In this document: in pieces, positions 54,856-64,000 of the stretch | How positions within the stretch are numbered: position 1 is the first letter of the stretch | How the letters are laid out: the number at the start of each line of letters is the position of its first letter | DNA from: JALOLG01 sp963776935 | GTDB taxonomy: Bacteria; Actinomycetota; Acidimicrobiia; Acidimicrobiales; Ilumatobacteraceae | Direction of reading: 5' to 3' | Assembly: GCA_963776935.1 (NCBI GenBank) | Contig: CAVZOP010000001.1 | Coordinates: forward strand, 1-64,000 | DNA: 64,000 nt | Translations under genes and position numbers: made by a program | Notes under the pieces: generated by a model | What the model was told of the DNA's origin: nothing | Databases searched by the model: none | What the model saw: the letters and a program-made list of their open reading frames with translations, nothing else

Positions 54856-55868
54856 GACTTCGCGGCCACCGACTGGGCGATCGCCGGGATGATGTGATCG
54901 CCGTACGCCTGGAGCGTGCTGTCCTTGCCGTCGTGCTGCAGGTAGACGGCGAACTGGTCGACACCGAGATCGCGCAGCTCGTTCAGGCGGCGCACGTGCT
55001 CGTCGACCGGGCCGAGGATGCAGAACCGATCGACGATCTCGTCGGGCACGAACGCCGCGTGCGTGTTGCCCGCCTGACCGTGCTGGTTGTAGTCGTAACC
55101 GGTGCGGCCCTTGATGTAGTCGGTCAGCGCCGCGGGAACGGCGGCGCTCTCGCCGTACCGCTCGACGATGTCGGCGACGTGGTTGCCGACCATCCCACCG
55201 AACCACCGGCACTGGTCGCGCAGATAGGCGAGATCGTCGCCGACGTAGGCGGGAGCCGCCACGCAGAACGCGATCGCCGCCGGATCGCGTCCGGCGGCGG
55301 CGGCGGCATCACGTACGGCGCGGATGGTCCACTCGGCGATCTGGATGTCGGCGAGTTGCAGGATGAAACCGTCGCACGTCTCGCCGATCAGCTTCAGCGC
55401 CTTCGGCCCGTAGCCGGCACCCCACACCTCGAGCCGGCTCTTCGACGCCCACGGCAACGTGATGGTCGAGCCCTTGTACTCGACGCTGCGACCGTTGGCG
55501 AGCTCGCGGATCACGTGGATCGACTCGGCCATCGTGGCGAGCGTGGTCGGCTTGCCGTTGGTGACCCGCACCGCCGAGTCGCCGCGGCCGATCCCGCAGA
55601 TCGTGCGGTTGCCGTACATCTCGTTCAACGTCGCGTACGTGCTCGCCGTGACCGTCCAGTCGCGCGTCGCCGGGTTGGTGACCATCGGACCGACGATCAC
55701 GTTTCGTGTCTCGGCCAGGATCTGGCTGTAGATGACGTACGGCTCCTCCCACAGGATGTGCGAGTCGAACGTCCAGACGTGCGAGAACCCGTACTGCTCG
55801 GCGCGCTTGGCGAGATCGACGACGCGCGCCGCGGGCGGCGTCGTCTGCAGTACGAGCCCTAGGTCCAC
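54852..55868 (-). CDS. LLM-class flavin/F420-dependent oxidoreductase
   Basis: A 338-residue TIM barrel starting MDLGLVLQTTPPAARVVDLA, with FSHVWTFDSHILWEEPYVIY and CGIGRGDSAVRVTNGKPTT lining the cofactor site. The closest family I recall is TIGR03842 of predicted F420-dependent enzymes, often beside dihydropyrimidinase genes. It may reduce uracil or thymine, replacing dihydropyrimidine dehydrogenase, which is absent here. That role is inference. A 13-bp hairpin separates it from the upstream mmsA. Confidence 0.86.
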   Translation of the reverse strand: MDLGLVLQTTPPAARVVDLAKRAEQYGFSHVWTFDSHILWEEPYVIYSQILAETRNVIVGPMVTNPATRDWTVTASTYATLNEMYGNRTICGIGRGDSAVRVTNGKPTTLATMAESIHVIRELANGRSVEYKGSTITLPWASKSRLEVWGAGYGPKALKLIGETCDGFILQLADIQIAEWTIRAVRDAAAAAGRDPAAIAFCVAAPAYVGDDLAYLRDQCRWFGGMVGNHVADIVERYGESAAVPAALTDYIKGRTGYDYNQHGQAGNTHAAFVPDEIVDRFCILGPVDEHVRRLNELRDLGVDQFAVYLQHDGKDSTLQAYGDHIIPAIAQSVAAKS

Positions 55869-55882
55869 GAGCGTTTCCAGCG

Positions 55883-55931
55883 GTTTGTGTCACCGAAGGC
55901 GGCGACCTTCGCCGGTTGCGGTGACACAAAC
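55883..55931. terminator. 13-bp inverted repeat between mmsA and the oxidoreductase gene
   Basis: The arms GTTTGTGTCACCG (55883-55895) and 55919-55931 pair perfectly; an inner GAAGG/CCTTC hairpin fills the 23-nt loop. It lies 20 nt downstream of mmsA and may attenuate transcription into the ABC transporter genes. Confidence 0.55.
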
Positions 55932-55950
55932 AAGAGGAGCGGGGCCATGG

Positions 55951-57438
<1,488 letters not shown>

Positions 57439-57475
57439 GCTTGCGCCTCCTCGTTGAGCCCCGTTGTCACGCACT

Positions 57476-58894
57476 TCACGTCAGATATTGGGAGAGCCCG
57501 CGCTTGAGGTACTTGCCGTGTCCGGCCCGGCCGTGGAACTGATCGCTCTCGACGATCACGCTGCCCCGGCTCAGCACCGTGTCGACCTTGCCGTCGATCT
57601 CGAAGCCTTCGTACGCCGAGTGGTCCATGTTCATGTGGTGCTTGTCGTTGATGCCGATCTTCGTCTTCCGCGACGGATCCCACACGACCATGTCGGCGTC
57701 GGCACCGGGCACGATCGCACCCTTGGTCGGATACAGGCCGAACATCCGCGCCGGCGTGGTGCAGCACGTCTCGACCCAGCGCTCGAGCGTGATCTGCCCG
57801 TCGACCACGCCCTGGTAGAGCAGCTCCATGCGGTGCTCGACGCCGCCGATCCCGTTCGGGATCTTCGAGAAGTCGCCGAGTCCGAGCTCCTTCTGCTCCT
57901 TCATGCAGAACGGGCAGTGATCGGTCGACACCACCGCCAGCTCGTTCATCCGCAGGCCCTTCCACAGGTCGGCGTGGTGGTGCTCGTGCTTCGAGCGCAG
58001 CGGTGTCGAGCACACCCATTTGGCGCCCTCGAAGCCCGGCTGCGACAGCTGATCCTCGAGCGACAGGTAGAGGTACTGCGGACACGTCTCGGCGAACACG
58101 TTGTGACCCGCGTGCCTCGCCGCCGCCACCTGTTCGAGCGCTTCGGACGCCGACATGTGCACGATGTAGAGCGGCACGTTGCCCGCCACCTTGGCGAGCT
58201 GGATGGCGCGGTGGGTCGCCTCCCCCTCGAGCTCGGCCGGACGGGTGAGCGAGTGGAACCGCGGATCGGTCTCGCCCCGCGCCAGCGCCTGGGCGACGAG
58301 CACGTCGATGGCGATGCCGTTCTCGGCGTGCATCATCATGACCGCACCGCTCTCGCCGGCGTTCTGCATCGCCCGCAGGATCTGGCCGTCGTCGGCGTAG
58401 AACACGCCCGGGTACGCCATGAACAGCTTGAAGCTGGTGATGCCCTCGTTGTCGACGAGGTACGTCATGGCCTTCAACGACTCGTCGTCGACGCCACCGA
58501 TGATCTGGTGGAAGCCGTAGTCGATGGCGCAGTTGCCGTCGGCCTTGGTGTGCCAGTCGGCGAGGCCGTCCATCACGTTCTCGCCGGCGCGTTGCACGGC
58601 GAAGTCGATGATGGTGGTGACGCCACCCCACGCCGCGGCGATCGTGCCGGTCTCGAACGTGTCGGACGCCGCGGTGCCGCCGAACGGAAGCTCCATGTGG
58701 GTGTGCACGTCGACGCCACCCGGGATCACGTACTTGCCGGTCGCGTCGATCTCGCGCACGGGCGCGATTCCGATCGACTCGGCCTGGCCCGGGGCGAGCA
58801 CGGCCACGATCGTCTCACCGTCGATGAGCACGTCGCCCGCGCTGCGACCCGATGGGCTGATGATCGTGCCGTTCTTGATCAGCGTCGTCGCCAC
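57476..58894 (-). CDS. hydA: dihydropyrimidinase
   Basis: A 472-residue cyclic amidohydrolase. Metal ligands: HTHME in PGGVDVHTHMELPFGG, carbamylated Lys in TSFKLFMAYPG, His in MMMHAENG and YIVHMSASEALEQV, and Asp in VVSTDHCPF. It hydrolyses dihydrouracil and dihydrothymine to N-carbamoyl-beta-amino acids. GTG 58894 was chosen because GAGGAG lies six nt upstream; GTG 58900 overlaps the ureidopropionase stop. Confidence 0.94.
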   Translation of the reverse strand: MATTLIKNGTIISPSGRSAGDVLIDGETIVAVLAPGQAESIGIAPVREIDATGKYVIPGGVDVHTHMELPFGGTAASDTFETGTIAAAWGGVTTIIDFAVQRAGENVMDGLADWHTKADGNCAIDYGFHQIIGGVDDESLKAMTYLVDNEGITSFKLFMAYPGVFYADDGQILRAMQNAGESGAVMMMHAENGIAIDVLVAQALARGETDPRFHSLTRPAELEGEATHRAIQLAKVAGNVPLYIVHMSASEALEQVAAARHAGHNVFAETCPQYLYLSLEDQLSQPGFEGAKWVCSTPLRSKHEHHHADLWKGLRMNELAVVSTDHCPFCMKEQKELGLGDFSKIPNGIGGVEHRMELLYQGVVDGQITLERWVETCCTTPARMFGLYPTKGAIVPGADADMVVWDPSRKTKIGINDKHHMNMDHSAYEGFEIDGKVDTVLSRGSVIVESDQFHGRAGHGKYLKRGLSQYLT

Positions 58895-58896
58895 GT

Positions 58897-59739
58897 TCAC
58901 TCCTCCACGAGGTCGAAGTAGGCGTCGGGCCGCCGATCGCGGTAGAACGCCCACCGGTCGCGCACGAGCTTGATCTTGTCCATGTCGAGATCGCGCACGA
59001 TCAGTTCCGGCTTGTGGGCGTCGCCGACATCTCCGACGAACTGGCCTTCCGGATCGACGAAGTAGCTCTGGCCGTAGAAGTCGTCGTCGCCCAGCGGCTC
59101 GATGCCGACCCGGTTGATGGCCCCGACGTAGTACATGTTGGCGACCGCCGCCGCCGGCTGCTCGACGCGCCAGATGTACTCGGACAGGCCGCGGCTGGTG
59201 GCCGACGGGTTGAACACGATCTCGGCACCGTTGAGGCCGAGCGCTCGCCACCCCTCGGGGAAGTGCCGGTCGTAGCAGATGTACACGCCGACCTTGCCGA
59301 CGGCGGTCTCGAAGATCGGGTACCCGCCGTTGCCGGGACGGAAGTAGAACTTCTCCCAGAACCCCTTGACCTGCGGGATGTGCTGCTTGCGGTACTTACC
59401 GAGGTACGTGCCGTCGGCGTCGATGACAGCCGCCGTGTTGTAGTACAGCCCGGCCTGCTCGACCTCGTACACCGGCAGCACGAGCACCATGCCGAGCTCC
59501 TTGGCCACCGACTGGAACCGCTGCGTCGTCGGTCCGTCTGGAATCAGCTCGGTGTACCCGTAGTACTCGGTGTCTTGCACCTGGCAGAAGTACGGGCCAT
59601 AGAACAGCTCCTGGAAGCACATCACCTGTGCGCCCTGGGCGGCGGCCTCCCGGGCCGCCTCTTCATGCTTGTCGATCATGGATTCCTTGTCGCCCGACCA
59701 ATCGGTCTGCAACAAGGCGGCTCTCACGGTTGTCCCCAT
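58897..59739 (-). CDS. nitrilase-family beta-ureidopropionase
   Basis: About 280 residues. The nitrilase triad is visible: Glu in CFQELFYGPYF, Lys in KYRKQHIPQVKG and Cys in GVYICYDRHFPEGWRAL. It removes the carbamoyl group from N-carbamoyl-beta-alanine, yielding beta-alanine, CO2 and ammonia. It is the first gene of the leftward operon, divergent from the MocR regulator. ATG 59739 (MGTTVRAALLQTDWSG) is the preferred start. Confidence 0.93.
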   Translation of the reverse strand: MGTTVRAALLQTDWSGDKESMIDKHEEAAREAAAQGAQVMCFQELFYGPYFCQVQDTEYYGYTELIPDGPTTQRFQSVAKELGMVLVLPVYEVEQAGLYYNTAAVIDADGTYLGKYRKQHIPQVKGFWEKFYFRPGNGGYPIFETAVGKVGVYICYDRHFPEGWRALGLNGAEIVFNPSATSRGLSEYIWRVEQPAAAVANMYYVGAINRVGIEPLGDDDFYGQSYFVDPEGQFVGDVGDAHKPELIVRDLDMDKIKLVRDRWAFYRDRRPDAYFDLVEE

Positions 59740-59849
59740 GCCCCCGGACTGTAACGACACACCCGAATGTGGACAATACCGCCTTTGTTACCGTACGTTC
59801 CGTTCACATCGGCGCAACAACAGGCGTGTCAACAGACGTAACAACAGGC
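59740..59849. promoter_or_regulatory. divergent control region with direct repeats
   Basis: Between the ureidopropionase and MocR starts, the 10-mer AACAACAGGC occurs at 59816-59825 and 59840-59849, a 24-nt spacing, with a related CAACAG between them. GTAAC/GTTAC half-sites lie at about 59751, 59787 and 59837. MocR regulators commonly bind direct repeats next to their own gene, so this is the likely operator for both directions. Confidence 0.55.
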
Positions 59850-61253
59850 TGGCCCATCGCCCCGGCGGCGGTGCACGGGCCACTCCCGGCGAGCCTCGTC
59901 GCTGGCATCCTCACCGAGATCGGTCGAGGCGGCGACGACCGCAGCGCACGGGGCATCGCGGCCGTGATCGGACGCATGATCTCGGCCGGCAGCCTCACCG
60001 ACGGGACGCGCCTGCCGACGGTTCGTGACCTCGCCCGCCGCCTCGGCGTCTCCCCCACGACCGTGAGCGACGCCTGGCGCTGCCTCGCCGACGTGGGGGC
60101 GATCGAGACCAGGGGGCGCAACGGAACGCTCGTACGCCGACCGAAGGGCCCCGGCCAACCGCGCCGGTATCGACGTGTCACGGAGGGTCCGGGGCACTTC
60201 GAGCTCGATCTGTCGTCGGGCACTCCCGACCCGGCCCTGCTCCCCGACCTCGGACCCATCATCGCCCGCATGAGCCGCCAGTCGCTGACGTCGAGCTACC
60301 TCGACCACCCGGTGCTGCCCGAGCTCGAAGCCGTGCTCACCGAGCTGTGGCCGTTCCACCCGGAGGCGATGACCGTCGTCGACGGGGCGATGGACGCCCT
60401 CGACCGTGTCGCCCAGTACGTGCTGCGACTCGGCGATCGAGTGATCGTCGAGCACCCGACGTTCCCGCCGATGCTCGACCTGCTCGAGCAACTCGGATGT
60501 GTGGTGGTCGCGATCGACGTCGACGCCGACGGCCTGACCGTCGAAGGTTTGCGCGACGCGTTGCGCCTCCAACCACGTGCGCTCTTCCTGCAGCCGCGCG
60601 CCCACAACCCGACCGGAGTCGCAGTGTCGGCGACGCGTGCGGCGGCGCTTGCCGATGTGCTCGTGGGCACCGACGTGATCGTCGTCGAAGACGACCACTC
60701 GAACGAGATCTCGGGTGCGCCGCTCGTCAGCCTCGGACGATGGCTCCCGGCCCGGACCGTCCACATCCGCAGTTTCTCCAAGAGCCACGGACCGGACCTG
60801 CGGCTGGCTGCCGTGGGTGGGGCCGGCGACATCGTCGCCGCGATCGCCAACCGGCGCCTCCTCGGCCCCGGTTGGAGCAGCCGCATCCTGCAGTCGGTGT
60901 TGCTCGAGCTGCTCCGCGATCCGGCGACCGGCGACTCGCTCGCGCACGCCCGGTCGAGTCGTACGCGAACCGTCGCACGTTGGTCTCGCGGGTGCTCGAC
61001 CGACGGCGGTGTTGCACATCCCGACGGCGACGGGATCAACCTGTGGATGCGCGTCGCCGACGAGCGCCGCGCCCTCCTGCGCCTCGCCGCGTGCGGGATC
61101 GGTGTCGCTCCGGGTGGACCGTTCATGGTGCGCCCCGATGGCGACCACGTCCGGGTGACGGTCGGGCTGGTCGCCGAGTCCGATGCCCAACGCGTCGGCG
61201 AACTGCTGGTCGAGGCATCGGGCCGGCTGACATCATCGAGCAGCGGACGCTGA
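59826..61253 (+). CDS. MocR/GntR-type regulator with aminotransferase-like domain, compensating frameshifts
   Basis: About 475 residues from GTG 59826. Residues 40-110 are a GntR winged helix (GTRLPTVRDLARRLGVSPTT). The remainder is a fold-type I aminotransferase-like domain with the PLP lysine region HIRSFSKSHGPDLRLAAVGG. Between about 60950 and 61000 the frame shifts and returns, replacing the expected YANRRTLVSRVL with unrelated residues. Its place beside the operon suggests it senses an amino acid or PLP-linked intermediate such as beta-alanine. The direct repeats around its start are likely its own binding site. Confidence 0.85.
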   Translation: MSTDVTTGWPIAPAAVHGPLPASLVAGILTEIGRGGDDRSARGIAAVIGRMISAGSLTDGTRLPTVRDLARRLGVSPTTVSDAWRCLADVGAIETRGRNGTLVRRPKGPGQPRRYRRVTEGPGHFELDLSSGTPDPALLPDLGPIIARMSRQSLTSSYLDHPVLPELEAVLTELWPFHPEAMTVVDGAMDALDRVAQYVLRLGDRVIVEHPTFPPMLDLLEQLGCVVVAIDVDADGLTVEGLRDALRLQPRALFLQPRAHNPTGVAVSATRAAALADVLVGTDVIVVEDDHSNEISGAPLVSLGRWLPARTVHIRSFSKSHGPDLRLAAVGGAGDIVAAIANRRLLGPGWSSRILQSVLLELLRDPATGDSLAHARSSRTRTVARWSRGCSTDGGVAHPDGDGINLWMRVADERRALLRLAACGIGVAPGGPFMVRPDGDHVRVTVGLVAESDAQRVGELLVEASGRLTSSSSGR

Positions 61254-61270
61254 CTGAGCGACGGAACAAC

Positions 61271-61593
61271 ATGGAACAGAACGCACACCGGACGCCGAAC
61301 CCAAGCGCAAGGGCATCATCCACTGGATCTTCGGCAAGCATCCTCCCCGCCCGCCTGATCCCGATCGATCCGCGGAAGCGGCGTGGTTGCCGCTGTGGCA
61401 GGCGCAACTCGTGCTGCACGAGTTGTGGGAACGCGACGTGCCCGCGGTGATCGCCGAGGACTTCACGTCGCACCTGCGGTTCGGCGCCCGCGAGCCGATG
61501 GCCCGCATCTACGTGATGGAACCGCGGCTGGCGGACGCCGTCGCCGTGATCGAGGAGATCACCGGATATCCACCGGCTCACCAGGGCATGTAG
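61271..61593 (+). CDS. DUF2007-like small protein, frameshifted near the start
   Basis: ATG 61271 opens MEQNAHRTP, then one base is missing. The downstream frame reads PDAEPKRKGIIHWIFGKHP and QLVLHELWERDVPAVIAEDF, ending ITGYPPAHQGM. There is no start codon in that frame until a TTG, so the shift near the N-terminus is the simplest explanation. The ferredoxin-like DUF2007 fold is suggested by the strand-helix pattern and the VMEPRLADAVAVIEEI end. The function is unknown. The next 130 nt hold no gene; a 7-bp hairpin (GACCTGT...ACAGGTC) lies near 61707-61723. Confidence 0.6.
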
Positions 61594-61724
61594 TCGCTGC
61601 TTCCCGGACCACCTCCACACGAATGGTGCGGGCGCGGCGTGCTCACACCCCGGCGAGCCGATTGGCCCCCAGGCGTTGCCGTGGGCGAGCGCTGACGACT
61701 CGCCCGTCGGACCTGTATGACAGG

Positions 61725-62047
61725 TCAGACGATGTAGTACTCGCGAAGCTCGGCCTCGACGTCATGGGTGATCACATGATCGCCCGTGGCCTTGGGAGCT
61801 TCTTTGACCATCTGCTTGGTGTAGGCGACGACGACGTTGCCCTCTTCGGTGGTGTACGCGCCTTCGACCGGCACGAAATGGTCGGCCCGGAGCGTCCCGG
61901 GTTCACGACCAGCCATTCGGGCTGCTGTGTCTCCTCGTCGTACACGACGTCGCTGATCGCGCCGATCGTCGCGCCGTGCTCATCCTGCACGGCGAGGCCC
62001 ATGTAGCTGACCGGCTCGCCGGGAGTGATGTTCGATTGAGCAGACAT
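61725..62047 (-). CDS. PRC-barrel domain protein, frameshifted
   Basis: The first half reads MGLAVQDEHGATIGAISDVV and EWLVVNPG; the second half, in another frame, TLRADHFVPVEGAYTTEEGN and ATGDHVITHDVEAEL. One missing G near 61898 explains it. PRC-barrel proteins of this length (about 107 residues) resemble small stress-related paralogues in actinobacteria. A good promoter lies just upstream (62109-62136). Confidence 0.8.
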
Positions 62048-62108
62048 GCTGGCTCCTTGGGTGCTGAGGGGATTCGTATGCCGACGGATTCGTCATCCGT
62101 TCGTAACA

Positions 62109-62136
62109 ATTGTAACCCTTTTGACGAATCCGTAAA
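62109..62136 (-). promoter_or_regulatory. sigma-A-like promoter of the PRC-barrel gene
   Basis: On the minus strand TTTACG (62136-62131) and TACAAT (62114-62109) are separated by 16 nt, 62 nt upstream of the start codon. The AT-rich box is conspicuous in this GC-rich window. Confidence 0.55.
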
Positions 62137-62153
62137 CGTCCCCGACCCAGGCG

Positions 62154-62621
62154 TCAGTACACGCCGCCGAGCTTGGTGTGGTCCCAGCTCACCCAGCGGT
62201 CGACATCGATCACCACGCCCAGACGTTTGGAGACCTGGGCCTCGATGAAGGGCAGGCTGTCGGCGTGGAGGGCGGCCGGCCCGGTGTACTTCAGAGCGAC
62301 CGCCTTGCCGATCTCGAAGATCTGGTCGCGGTCCTCGATGAGACGTGCCGTGCCGGTCATCTCGACGCCTTTGAGCTCGGTGTACCCCTCGCCACTCTCG
62401 ACGAGGCCCGTGATCTTGGCGTCGCGGCGGATGTTCACGATCTTCTGGCTCCGGGCGAACGTCCAGAACGCCGGCTTGCCGTCCAACAACGTGAACCACA
62501 TCGCCACCAGGTGAGGGTGGCCCGACGGCCCGTTCGTCGCCACGTTGAGGATCCGTTGCTCGGTCAGGTAGGCCTCGATCTCGGCCTCGGTCATCACGAT
62601 CTGGTCGCGCCGGCTCGGCAT
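62154..62621 (-). CDS. PPOX-class F420-dependent or flavin-binding protein
   Basis: A 155-residue split-barrel protein: NVATNGPSGHPHLVAMWFTL, then FARSQKIVNIRRDAKITGLV, as in the TIGR03618-like actinobacterial group. It probably binds F420 or FMN. It is followed by the PRC-barrel gene on the same strand. Confidence 0.87.
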   Translation of the reverse strand: MPSRRDQIVMTEAEIEAYLTEQRILNVATNGPSGHPHLVAMWFTLLDGKPAFWTFARSQKIVNIRRDAKITGLVESGEGYTELKGVEMTGTARLIEDRDQIFEIGKAVALKYTGPAALHADSLPFIEAQVSKRLGVVIDVDRWVSWDHTKLGGVY

Positions 62622-62654
62622 GCCCGCACGATAACGCCGCGCTCCGCCGACGGC

Positions 62655-63459
62655 TCAGATCGGGCTGACGCGCAACAGCTCGGGCACCATCGGGCACTCG
62701 GCGGCAAGCGCTTCGGCGCTCGCCGCGGCGAGACCGCCGACACCGACCACGTGGGTGACGCAATCCGTCGAGAAGACGTCGGTGTCGAGCTCCCATGGAT
62801 CGTCGGCCTTGGCGACCCGCTCGTCGATGGCGATGACGAGATCGCGCGGGCAACCGACGTCCGACACCGGCCACGAGCCACACCGGCACACCGCACGTCG
62901 TTGCCACGGCGGCGACGGCCGCCGAGCCGATCGGCGCCACGACGCGATCGGTCGAAGCGGCGTGCGCCTCGACGAGCACCACGTCGGCCACGGGCACGGC
63001 ACGGCCGACGGCTTCCGCCTGCACGAGCTCGCACACCACGTCGTAGCGCTCGAGTCGCTGCATCATCGACGACCCGTGATGCCGGCTCTCGGTCACCAGG
63101 ACCGTCACGTCACCCCGGCGGGTCAGGGCCCGGGCGCAGATATCGCTCCAACCGATCGTCAGGACCACGGCGTCGTCGGGGATCGCGGCGGCGAGGGCGT
63201 CGGCGGTCGAGTCGTCGTCGATCTGGTCAGCCAGCTCCCACGCCATCTGGAACGGCTCCTGCGACGTCAGCAGATGGGCACACAACCACCACAGCGGCCC
63301 GCACTCGGGATGCCGCTCGACGACCCTCCGGCAGGCGACGACCAGCCCGGACGGGTCGAACCGCATCGAGCTCATGGCGTGTGCCGTCTCCCGCACGAGC
63401 GAGGCCGGATCGGCACCACGGGCACGTGCGACGTACCGGAGGTGCTCGATCGGATGCAC
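62655..63459 (-). CDS. translation initiation factor eIF-2B alpha/MTR1P isomerase-like protein, frameshifted
   Basis: The first 200 residues end with the IF-2B-type core: VVLTIGWSDICARALTRRGD, VTVLVTESRHHGSSMMQRLE, and VADVVLVEAHAASTDRVVAP. A shift near 62870 then leads to DLVIAIDERVAKADDPWELD, ending ELLRVSPI. The whole is about 268 residues. Related proteins isomerise methylthioribose-1-phosphate or ribose-1,5-bisphosphate; the role here is not determined. ATG 63459 begins MHPIEHLRYVARARGADPAS. Confidence 0.75.
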
Positions 63460-63609
63460 GAACCCACGCTATCTCGATGGTCGGGACTGGCCTCCGCCGA
63501 AGTCGAGCGGTCGTTGCGGCGTGGTGCTTTGGCCGCTCGCTCCTGCGACTCGTTCCTCGTCGCTGCCGTGTTGGGGTGCGCAGCCCGGCGATCGCTACCA
63601 TCCCTGCGA

Positions 63610-64000
63610 GTGGCCACGAACCCACCGCCCGATCTCGAGCTCGCGCCGCTCGGCGCCGAAAGCCGGCCACTCGAGGACTGGCTCACGATGTTCCATCTGG
63701 CGTCGGTCGTGCTCGATCCCTACACCAACGAGAGCTCGTGGATCCTGAAGACCGCGGTGCGCATCCTCGAAGGGCTGCGGGGGTCCGACGCGCGGGTCAA
63801 CCTCGTCGTGACGTCCGATGCCGATGACGCGAAGGCGTTCCTCGGGCCGTATGCCGACGAGTTCCTGGTGTTCTGCGACCCCGCCCGCGCCGCGGTGCGA
63901 GCGCTGGGCCTGAGCCAACTCCCGGCGTTCGTGTTCGTCCGCGCCGACGGAGTCGTGGCGGCCGCGGCCGAAGGTTGGGACCCGGCGGAGTGGAAGCGCG
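63610..64000 (+). CDS. hypothetical protein, thioredoxin-like pattern, cut by window edge
   Basis: GTG 63610 opens MATNPPPDLELAPLGAESRP and the frame is open to the window end (130 residues). DARVNLVVTSDADDAKAFLG, then LGLSQLPAFVFVRADGVVAA with its cis-proline-like position, suggests a thioredoxin-like fold without the CxxC. It lies 150 nt from the divergent IF-2B-like gene. The function is unknown. Confidence 0.65.
   Translation, partial: MATNPPPDLELAPLGAESRPLEDWLTMFHLASVVLDPYTNESSWILKTAVRILEGLRGSDARVNLVVTSDADDAKAFLGPYADEFLVFCDPARAAVRALGLSQLPAFVFVRADGVVAAAAEGWDPAEWKR

Noticed and set aside
59628..59825. longer MocR N-terminus starting at 59628
   Set aside because: That extension lies antisense to the ureidopropionase start and has no family similarity; the GTG at 59826 gives the usual length.
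62103..62116. perfect palindromic operator in the PRC-barrel promoter
   Set aside because: Only the central CAATTG is symmetric; the flanking bases mismatch, so I call the region a promoter only.

Overview
This is a roughly 70 percent GC chromosomal window that looks like an actinomycete, most probably of class Acidimicrobiia (Ilumatobacter-like). That placement is inference. It rests on the GC and GTG-start usage, on F420-type proteins (an LLM oxidoreductase and two PPOX-family proteins), on the SufB/D/C/S/U Fe-S machinery with a Rieske ferredoxin, on a DUF5317 protein and on a TAT-exported protein with a C-terminal beta domain common in that class. No rRNA, tRNA, CRISPR array, phage or intact insertion sequence was seen.

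Layout. Positions 1-5.1 kb hold a hydrolase, a VapBC toxin-antitoxin pair, an acyl-CoA dehydrogenase and an overlapping Phd/PIN/metallo-hydrolase trio. Positions 5.1-13.5 kb are cell-envelope genes: an LCP ligase, an operon of secreted protein, ECF sigma factor and FecR-like membrane protein, a desaturase, PaiB and a secreted beta-lactamase-like serine hydrolase. Positions 13.6-27.9 kb contain the SUF system split over three transcription units (sufC-sufS-sufU; sufD-Rieske-second sufC; sufB). The same 20-bp motif lies upstream of each. Unrelated genes (amidase, MFS transporter, YbaK, a fused AbrB-PIN ORF, a TAT-secreted protein) are interspersed. Positions 27.9-38.3 kb carry an aldo/keto reductase, ferredoxin, oligopeptidase B, two methyltransferase/MBL genes, MutY, a MaoC-like dehydratase and a flippase-like protein. 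Within this stretch a thioredoxin-like gene precedes a selenoprotein of the UGSC type. Positions 38.3-45 kb are a cyclic-di-GMP section with two membrane GGDEF-EAL proteins. The first is preceded by a 40-residue peptide gene with a structured leader. Positions 45-49.6 kb carry LOG, a methylsuccinyl-CoA-dehydrogenase-like enzyme, a HAD phosphatase, a lipoprotein and a dienelactone hydrolase.

Positions 49.7-61.3 kb are a coherent catabolic island: class III aminotransferase, ABC importer, LLM oxidoreductase, (methyl)malonate-semialdehyde dehydrogenase, dihydropyrimidinase, beta-ureidopropionase and a divergent MocR-type regulator. Together they would turn dihydrouracil or dihydrothymine into acetyl-CoA or propionyl-CoA. 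The expected first enzyme, dihydropyrimidine dehydrogenase, is absent, and the flavin/F420-type oxidoreductase is the obvious candidate for that reductive step. The window ends with stress-type small proteins (DUF2007-like, PRC-barrel, PPOX) and a truncated gene.

Two window-wide properties matter to a user. First, about 18 genes carry 1-nt frameshifts, mostly in short G or C runs and often in essential genes such as sufC and sufD. This looks like residual sequencing error, not gene decay. Those genes are given below as single full-length entries. Second, a near-identical palindrome of about 60 bp occurs three times, each time within about 15 nt of a stop codon, and acts as a dispersed terminator.
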